Origin: an uncultured Bacteroidia bacterium
GTDB taxonomy: Bacteria; Bacteroidota; Bacteroidia; Bacteroidales; Prolixibacteraceae
Length of the DNA: 42,000 bases
Direction: 5' to 3'
NCBI GenBank assembly: GCA_903905505.1
Contig: CAIVGL010000094.1
Coordinates: 1 to 42,000 of the forward strand
In this document: one piece after another, positions 37,301-42,000 of the stretch
Numbering within the stretch: position 1 is the stretch's first letter
How the letters are laid out: every line of letters begins with the position of its first letter
Program-made: the position numbers and the translations under genes
The notes under the pieces: generated by a model
Database searches by the model: none
Seen by the model: only the letters and a program-made list of their open reading frames with translations
What the model was told of the DNA's origin: nothing

Positions 37301-37925
37301 TTGAACCATTAGAAACTTCAGGAAGCAAATTTTTCCGTGATTCTATGATCAATGAATCATCGGCATTTAATTTAAATGCACTTAAGTTAAGCAAGTGATC
37401 TGGTAGCTTGAGAGCCCCTTTCCCGCTTATTTTCTGAATCTGTTTTTTTAGTTGTGATCCATTTAGTTCGGGATTCTGTGCGATCCCTTCATCCATCGCA
37501 TAACCCTGACCAATTCCTAAGGTGTAGTCGCTAAGACTAACGGTCATCCCTTTCTTATGAGCTTCGGCGGCAAACCAGTTAAACAGTTTCCACCAAGCCT
37601 CGCTAAACAATGCCGGCTTACTTGGGTTTGATGATCCGTAAGAGATACCCCCAGAGTCTAGATGACTATAATTAATCTGAAGACTTGAGATCCCTTTGTT
37701 CGAAAGTTGGTCTAATTGCCAAGCTAAGCGCTCTTTGGTTATGGTGTCGCCCTGCCACCAATAGAATGGAACGTCTCCGAATCCTTTTGGTGGATTAATA
37801 AATCCTGGCAAAACATCTAATGATGCACTGCGGTCGGAATGTCCTGGAAGCAGTTTTGTTTGCGCTCCTAGTGTTAAGGTTATTAGCAGTAGCCCGACGA
37901 GGGTAATTGGTCTAAAGTTTCTCAT
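34338..37925 (-). CDS. GH106-like alpha-L-rhamnosidase
   Basis: The product has 1195 residues and a Sec signal (MRNFRPITLVGLLLITLTLGAQ). The GH106-type start is FINPPKGFGDVPFYWWQGD, followed by ITKERLAWQLDQL, where typical members have a WWWPGG-type motif. The TIM-barrel region runs to about residue 480 and contains WLEGFYGSGWG near 403, whose Glu may be catalytic. Residues about 485-600 look like the GATase1-like domain often found in these proteins (KVLIIPSMKAI, KKGGGLIVNLG). A C-terminal jelly roll (about 1075-1195, YYRKTFTV and ELFINGKSAG) ends the protein. GH106 enzymes release alpha-L-rhamnose with inversion, so a second rhamnosidase besides GH78 fits the cluster. The divergence from the canonical start motif lowers my certainty about substrate. 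Confidence 0.75.
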   Translation of the reverse strand: MRNFRPITLVGLLLITLTLGAQTKLLPGHSDRSASLDVLPGFINPPKGFGDVPFYWWQGDTITKERLAWQLDQLSNKGISSLQINYSHLDSGGISYGSSNPSKPALFSEAWWKLFNWFAAEAHKKGMTVSLSDYTLGIGQGYAMDEGIAQNPELNGSQLKKQIQKISGKGALKLPDHLLNLSAFKLNADDSLIIESRKNLLPEVSNGSIAYNFGKEKWKIVAVYSEQLIPSYDPMHPQSGQLYNHFFFDKFEVALKKTGAGGLNFFFSDELNFRVGGNLWNNYFAEEFKKRKGYDVVPYLDALYVNIGSITPKIKLDYNDVIVGLSEDNFFKPVYQWHEDRGLIFGCDHGGRGKEVAEFGDYFRTQRWNQGPGSDQPGLSKDIIKAKVAASIAHLYERPRVWLEGFYGSGWGTSSSDVTEAIFGNFVAGYNLLSLHGLYYSTQGGWWEWAPPCNHFRMPYWKQIDPLMKCVERISYLLSQGIHNCDVAIVYPTEPVIAEMDGKKSVDIAFEAGERIYDKGIDFDFIDFESIARATVSSKELQVAGEKYKVLIIPSMKAIRFASLKKLDEFKKGGGLIVNLGNVPEATEKNGAADAEVAKLVANVFSAGPNYVQCDDPKLVSAAIEGKYQPNFKLLTPAKERPYVMHRVIGKREVYALYNVEKGAKCFFNAKGNAQLWNPWNGETSSLAKLAVQTSEGTEITMPLTTKELQLVVFDSSLTEAKNAIAPEEILNTTDLGNTWNFELKPSLDNQWGDFQLPAKKEMLGAQVRQLNFTEKTNYGGGNIAIDTLWEQKTIAFGQQFLKLPVLAQAPTEAELLKIAAAGATENPTLANQIHKWETYGFSWKQGVEGDPGHQGYHGLKGKMYDNFIRMGALTMVKMSRKRLPEENGHFYLLYTNILAPEDGTYDLLSGEEKPVKLILNQVSIDPKSHSVALKKGSNSLVLLYDKECETYLVCRKPGVPRPEKVQLGMGWFNDLGVLPFDCSINPKAHGLFAFESAPALRSFSFAAYGRVLAWVDGIYVPLAPGKVEADGLINYSATLNTLKQTTSRVVIKVVYQPGYAGAAALPNFIEQKCGKGIIGLGDWSKIEGLKAYSGGAYYRKTFTVSAEALKNKLELDLGDLVSSAELFINGKSAGIKVSPPWKFDITKQAKVGENKVEVLLYNTIANNYTTVPTMYRGPISSGLMGPVRLNILKK

Positions 37926-37948
37926 CTTATTGTTCTGTTATCGTTGGT

Positions 37949-40411
37949 TTATTTTAGTTTTAAAGGAAGTTCAGCCGTGAAAGCTAATTCAGGATCTCCA
38001 CGACGTTCTAAGGTTTCGCATAAGGTACGCAGACTAGGCTTGATTTTATGCTTGCTGCTTTTACCATTGATGTTAAGGACAACCGCTTTTTTGAAATCAA
38101 CTAATCTTGTATCTAATAAAATCGATCCTGAAGAGATGTTTGTTGTACCTGTTAACTTATTACCAGTCAAGGTAACGTTAAAATCTTTTCCAGATTCTGG
38201 ATTGTTCGTGTGTAGCCAGAAGAAGTCATGGATCACTTGATCTGTTAAGCGCCAAGTAAGCTCTTTAGGGACAGGATTACGCACATTGGCATACATCTGA
38301 GAGATATTATCTCTATCTGGTAAGCCAGAGTGGGGATGTTCTGCAATGATTTGAATCGTAACAGGGTAGATATCTGTTCTGTCGCCACGCAATTTTTCCA
38401 CATTTTTTACCAAGTTAACTACGTGTTTACTTCTTCCAAACATATCATCCTTTGCACCCACCATGGTTGAGAAGGCTGTGTTTCTTAAGGTGATAGGATT
38501 TGCACCATCGGCCAGAGCAGCTGCACTGGCATGTATAGCGGCAAAGTAGTCAGGCATCTTTGGTCCGATAGCATAGGCTCCATAGCCACCATGTGAATAA
38601 CCCATGATAAACTTCTTATTAGGATCAATATCGCCAAAAAGCATGAATTGACGAAGTAAGTTTTGAATTAACGGATAGGCATAACCGGTGTAAAAACCAT
38701 TCCATGAATTATTTGGTGCACGAAGAGCAATGTAGATGTATCCCCCAACCTCGGGATGATCGCGGTAATAGATTTGCATATGCTTCCATTGTCTGTCATT
38801 GAACTCCTGCGTGGTGCCACCGCCACCATGCATGGCGATAAACAAGGCCCAGCCATTAGCAGGCCTTTTGCCAACTGTCTTCACAATATAAGGGCTTGCA
38901 TGCTTATCAAAGCTAACCTTATTCGCATCGAAATCTTGTTTTGCCGCGTCATGTATTGGAGCTGTTTTATAGGCATCCCAAGCCGCCTGACGCACTGCTG
39001 GCTCATTGTTGCTGAGTAATTTCTCAAGCTTACGATCAAATTTCCAATTCTCTTGCTCTTGCTTGTTTGCTTTAAAATAAGCTGTTAGGGCTTCCTTTAA
39101 TTTCGCTTCATCTTCAGATTGTAAGGTCTGGTTAACAATTGGTGAGACGTAAAAAGGTCCTTTTGGAGCTGGTATTACAGGTATTCCGCTTAGGAAAATT
39201 GAAAGCTTATCTTCAGTTGCTGCACTCGTGGTGTAATACTGGCTCTGTTTATGATCTTTATGTGCGATTTCAACGATATAGGTGCGTTTCTTAGGAAGTT
39301 GAATAAATAAATGATCGTTTGTATCTGCAGTATCGCCTTTGCTGATACCTTCAAATTTAATGGAACTGTCAGCTGCATCAGTAATGGTGACTTTTGACTC
39401 AACGCGCTCACCGACAGGACGATTAAATACGTCTAGTAGTAATTTAAGACCAGGTAACTCCACTGGTTTAGCTTTCGCGGTATAACGGTCAGAAACATTT
39501 ATGGCATTTACATAGTCAACATCTTGAGCCCATGAGAGTGGAAAGGTAAGTCCAGTCTTTTTAAAGCTGGAGGCATAGATGGCTTTGCTTCGATCGTCTT
39601 TAATAGCTTGTGAGGCATTTCCGACAAACCAACCTCTATTGAAACCTTCAGGACTTTGTTCTGCTGCGCCTGTGAAATACCATTTGCCATCCCAAATCTC
39701 TACCCAAGTATGATTTCCGCTGTTGTTATTCCAGAGTGGAGTACCAGCAATACGTGCAGGGATACCAACAGAACGACAAGCGTCAACCAGAAGCACAGAT
39801 AATCCAGTACAAGTGGCTACGCCAGTCTGCATGGTCTCAAATGGACCTTGATCTGGCGCACGTCTTTTACGTGAGTATTTAACCTTTAGAAGTTTGAAGA
39901 TTTGCTGATTAATAGCTTTTCCTGCCTCACTGATGGTCTTGGAATCTTTGATTAATGGCATCGTAATCGCATATAACTTCTTAGTGTAGTTGTCGCGGGG
40001 CTCACTTACACTGGCATAAGGGAGTATTTCATTTAGAAAGATTTCATTTGAAATCTGACTAGCCCAAGGCGCCTCCTGTTTTACTTTATAGGCCATCGCT
40101 AGATGTTCCAGCAAGAAATTTGCAGATAGTTTCTTAAGATCAATATCAGGCATATTGTCAATTAGGAATTCAAGTCCTTCACGCTGTGCCTTAGGAACTT
40201 TTTCTAATGCAGTAACCAACTGAGCTTTATTTGCACCTGCTTGCTGAAGTGCTGTTTCTGTGGTTTTAGACCACCATTTCGGTGCTGATTTTTGAGCTAG
40301 TACACTCAACGAACTGATCAATAAAAGCATTCCTAAAAACATCAATGGCTTTAGGTTGGATTTTTTCTGATCGAGACTTGATTTTCCTTTAATCGGGTTT
40401 TTTCTGTGCAT
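37949..40411 (-). CDS. Transglutaminase-like domain fused to alpha/beta-hydrolase (esterase-type)
   Basis: The product has 820 residues with an N-terminal hydrophobic signal (about 22-38, LMFLGMLLLISSLSVLAQ) after a basic leader. Residues about 150-260 form a transglutaminase-like (PF01841) domain: the Cys is in GVATCTGLSVLL near 199, the His is in GNHTWVEIWDG near 234, and an Asp follows. A linker and a beta domain (about 300-430) come next. Residues about 510-760 form an alpha/beta hydrolase with the nucleophile Ser in GYSHGGYGAYA near 605, an Asp in GAKDDMFG near 654 and a His in EHPHSGLPDR near 693, and with AMHGGGG as oxyanion segment. Both catalytic sets look complete. It may be a sugar esterase with a peptide- or amide-acting partner domain, and I cannot name its substrate. 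It lies downstream of a Gfo/Idh/MocA gene. Confidence 0.78.
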   Translation of the reverse strand: MHRKNPIKGKSSLDQKKSNLKPLMFLGMLLLISSLSVLAQKSAPKWWSKTTETALQQAGANKAQLVTALEKVPKAQREGLEFLIDNMPDIDLKKLSANFLLEHLAMAYKVKQEAPWASQISNEIFLNEILPYASVSEPRDNYTKKLYAITMPLIKDSKTISEAGKAINQQIFKLLKVKYSRKRRAPDQGPFETMQTGVATCTGLSVLLVDACRSVGIPARIAGTPLWNNNSGNHTWVEIWDGKWYFTGAAEQSPEGFNRGWFVGNASQAIKDDRSKAIYASSFKKTGLTFPLSWAQDVDYVNAINVSDRYTAKAKPVELPGLKLLLDVFNRPVGERVESKVTITDAADSSIKFEGISKGDTADTNDHLFIQLPKKRTYIVEIAHKDHKQSQYYTTSAATEDKLSIFLSGIPVIPAPKGPFYVSPIVNQTLQSEDEAKLKEALTAYFKANKQEQENWKFDRKLEKLLSNNEPAVRQAAWDAYKTAPIHDAAKQDFDANKVSFDKHASPYIVKTVGKRPANGWALFIAMHGGGGTTQEFNDRQWKHMQIYYRDHPEVGGYIYIALRAPNNSWNGFYTGYAYPLIQNLLRQFMLFGDIDPNKKFIMGYSHGGYGAYAIGPKMPDYFAAIHASAAALADGANPITLRNTAFSTMVGAKDDMFGRSKHVVNLVKNVEKLRGDRTDIYPVTIQIIAEHPHSGLPDRDNISQMYANVRNPVPKELTWRLTDQVIHDFFWLHTNNPESGKDFNVTLTGNKLTGTTNISSGSILLDTRLVDFKKAVVLNINGKSSKHKIKPSLRTLCETLERRGDPELAFTAELPLKLK

Positions 40412-40471
40412 GATTGCAGTATTTGTAAGTTGATTAGGTAATATTTATTTTATTTTAATTTTAATTTCAAT

Positions 40472-41788
40472 TTATCGTGTTGGTTCGATCCATGGTTTAC
40501 GATAAGGGCGCGAAAGCAATCGGCTTGCCACAGGATTGTCTATAATCACCTCATTCTTTGGATCCCATTTGATCGTTTGCTCAGTTGTCATGGCAATTTC
40601 CCCCAATAAACCAACCGATATTGATCGGTGAGCAATCTCCGCTGGAGCTACCGTTTCGGCACGCGAGCGAATGCACTCGAGGAAGTTGCCAATGTGATTG
40701 TCACTTTTATACAGATGGATCTCATTCTCTCCGATTACCTCTTCAAGAATTTTTGGATCAGAAGCGAAGATTTGTTCTTTGTTCCGATCGACATAAACCC
40801 ATCCTTTATCACCATACCACACAACACCCATCCGATGAGGTAGTGCAGATGCATTAGCGACTCGCATCTCAACGCCATTGGCATATCTGCAGTTGAAATC
40901 ATACGCAAATGGAACGTTGTAAAGACCGTCTAATGGATAAGTTCCTTTCCCTACAATCTCTACTGGTCCTGACCGTTCCATGCCAAGTCCCCATTGCGCA
41001 ATGTCGATATGATGACCGGCCCAATCGGTAAGTTGACCACCTGAATAGTCAAGCATCCAGCGCCAGTCGCCATGACAAACACCTCTGTAAGGTGATTTAG
41101 GTGCAGGTCCTAGCCAGGTTTCCCAGTCGAGTCCAGCAGGAACATCGATCACAGGCGGTGTTCCGATACCTTTGTTTCCATCGGGTAGTCCAACCTCTAC
41201 ACGGGTTACTTTTCCCACTCGGCCATTAATAGCCAGCTCGGCTGCACGACGGAAACGTTCAACTGAACGCTGCCAGCTTCCCGTCTGCCAAACAATATTG
41301 TTTTCTTTTACGGCACTTACAATGGCTTGACTATCGTGAATAGTCCGTGCAAGCGGTTTTTCGCCATAGATATCTAATTTTTTATTCGCCGCTGCAGTAT
41401 AGATCAGTCCATGCCAATGATCGGGTAGGGCAATCGATACTGCATCAATTTTTTCTTTCTCGAGAAACTCGCGATAGTCCCCATAGGTGCGACAATCGGT
41501 ATTGTTATTTGCAAGGTCAATAATTCCTTTTGCCTTTGCTGTATGGGTGCTGTCGACATCACAAACAGCTACAAACTGTATTTCTTTACTATGACCTAGA
41601 AAATCTCTAAGGTTATTGGTCCCCTGACCACCAGTACCAATGGCTCCCATGAGAATACGATCACTTGGAGCTAGCTTTCCACCCATTCCTAACGCCGTCG
41701 AAGGGATTAGGGTGGGTAAAATAACGGTTGTTGCCGTTAATACAGCCGATTGGCGCAAGAAATCTCTTCTGTTTGTTTTCGTATTCAT
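40472..41788 (-). CDS. Tat-exported Gfo/Idh/MocA-family oxidoreductase (copy 3)
   Basis: From the ATG at 41786-41788 the product has 438 residues. This start puts the twin arginines at 7-8 (NRRDFLRQ) and the IPSTALGMGG block exactly where they lie in copies 1 and 2; an upstream ATG at 41824 would add 12 residues with no counterpart. The Rossmann motif GTGGQG is at 51-56, and the EKP motif is in YGEKPLARTI. The LPDHWHG and TDWAGHHIDIAQW motifs are intact. It is the first complete gene in the transcription direction. A 60-bp AT-rich gap separates it from the transglutaminase/esterase gene downstream. A role in oxidising or reducing a sugar carbon in the periplasm is inferred from the family. 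Confidence 0.88.
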   Translation of the reverse strand: MNTKTNRRDFLRQSAVLTATTVILPTLIPSTALGMGGKLAPSDRILMGAIGTGGQGTNNLRDFLGHSKEIQFVAVCDVDSTHTAKAKGIIDLANNNTDCRTYGDYREFLEKEKIDAVSIALPDHWHGLIYTAAANKKLDIYGEKPLARTIHDSQAIVSAVKENNIVWQTGSWQRSVERFRRAAELAINGRVGKVTRVEVGLPDGNKGIGTPPVIDVPAGLDWETWLGPAPKSPYRGVCHGDWRWMLDYSGGQLTDWAGHHIDIAQWGLGMERSGPVEIVGKGTYPLDGLYNVPFAYDFNCRYANGVEMRVANASALPHRMGVVWYGDKGWVYVDRNKEQIFASDPKILEEVIGENEIHLYKSDNHIGNFLECIRSRAETVAPAEIAHRSISVGLLGEIAMTTEQTIKWDPKNEVIIDNPVASRLLSRPYRKPWIEPTR

Positions 41789-41843
41789 GTTAATGTTTTT
41801 CGATCTAGGTTTTAGGTTAATCATTTACATTCCGGTTAATGAA

Positions 41844-42000
41844 CTATTTGTTGTATAGATCGTTGAATTTCTTGATTACGGCAAGGTGCTGCTCTTTGAG
41901 TGCATTGGCATGAAAGAACGCAACCCCTCTAGCGCCATGATCATGTGCTTGCTTTATGGCTTCAGCAAAATCTTCCATGTTGTCTCCATAATTATCTACC
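41844..42000 (-). CDS. Unidentified protein, C-terminal 51 residues only
   Basis: This gene enters from the right edge and stops at 41844-41846. The visible tail reads MEDFAEAIKQAHDHGARGVAFF in short blocks (EDFAEAIKQAH, GARGVAFFHA, LAVIKKFNDLYNK). The pattern of a helix, a GARGVAFF-type strand and a helix would fit the end of a TIM barrel such as a glycoside hydrolase-like domain, but no motif identifies a family. The stop lies 55 bp before the preferred start of Gfo/Idh/MocA copy 3, so it probably belongs to the same transcription unit. Confidence 0.55.
   Translation of the reverse strand, partial: VDNYGDNMEDFAEAIKQAHDHGARGVAFFHANALKEQHLAVIKKFNDLYNK

Noticed and set aside
40412-40471. Possible promoter in the 60-bp AT-rich gap before the transglutaminase/esterase gene
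   Set aside because: The gap is low-complexity AT sequence with no paired TTTG and TAnnTTTG elements that I can find.
41789-41824. Longer start for Gfo/Idh/MocA copy 3 at 41824
   Set aside because: The inner ATG makes the N-terminus line up residue for residue with the two paralogues, including the twin-arginine position.

Overview
The window looks like part of a chromosome from a glycan-degrading Bacteroidota, probably a Prolixibacteraceae/Marinilabiliales-type organism. This is inferred from the AT-rich composition, the density of secreted CAZymes, the lack of strong Shine-Dalgarno sites, and the Tat-exported Gfo/Idh/MocA proteins. Genus and species cannot be fixed from the sequence alone. 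I see 19 complete genes and two genes cut by the window edges. All lie on the minus strand, so transcription runs from right to left. Most gaps are 6-60 bp and the largest is 159 bp, so no stretch of 300 bp lacks a gene. I found no tRNA, rRNA, CRISPR array, insertion sequence, transporter, SusC/SusD pair, sulfatase, polysaccharide lyase catalytic domain or regulator.

In transcription order (right to left) the layout is as follows. Module 1 (42000-32070): the tail of an unidentified gene, Gfo/Idh/MocA oxidoreductase 3, a transglutaminase-like/esterase fusion, a GH106-like alpha-L-rhamnosidase and a GH92 alpha-mannosidase-type enzyme. Module 2 (32053-19115): Gfo/Idh/MocA oxidoreductase 2, GH29 alpha-L-fucosidase, GH78 alpha-L-rhamnosidase, GH95 alpha-L-fucosidase/galactosidase and two adjacent GH2 enzymes. 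Module 3 (18955-1): Gfo/Idh/MocA oxidoreductase 1, a DUF5703 protein, an unassigned (alpha/alpha)6-type putative hydrolase, an SGNH esterase, a GH92 with an extra N-terminal carbohydrate-binding-like domain, a GH43 with discoidin and FN3 domains, a sialate O-acetylesterase-type enzyme, a GH116 with an inserted beta-sandwich, a second DUF5703 protein, and the start of a gene that may be another acetylesterase.

Taken together, the genes look like a periplasmic workshop for trimming a complex, acylated heteropolysaccharide. The enzyme families predict removal of L-rhamnose (GH78, GH106), L-fucose or L-galactose (GH29, GH95), alpha-mannose-like units (two GH92), and beta-linked galactose/glucuronate/glucose-like units (GH2, GH116). 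The esterases would remove acyl groups. Every intact N-terminus carries a Sec-type or twin-arginine signal and none has a clear lipoprotein box, which points to soluble periplasmic exo-enzymes. The true substrate cannot be named from the window.

The most interesting signals are: (i) three Tat-exported oxidoreductase paralogues, each beginning a block of hydrolases, which suggests redox-assisted glycoside processing; (ii) three long, near-perfect hairpins placed just after stop codons in the larger intergenic gaps, without U-tracts; (iii) two DUF5703 proteins and one 715-residue protein that look like uncharacterised (alpha/alpha)6 glycosidases; and (iv) unusual domain fusions in the GH116, GH92 and transglutaminase/esterase proteins.
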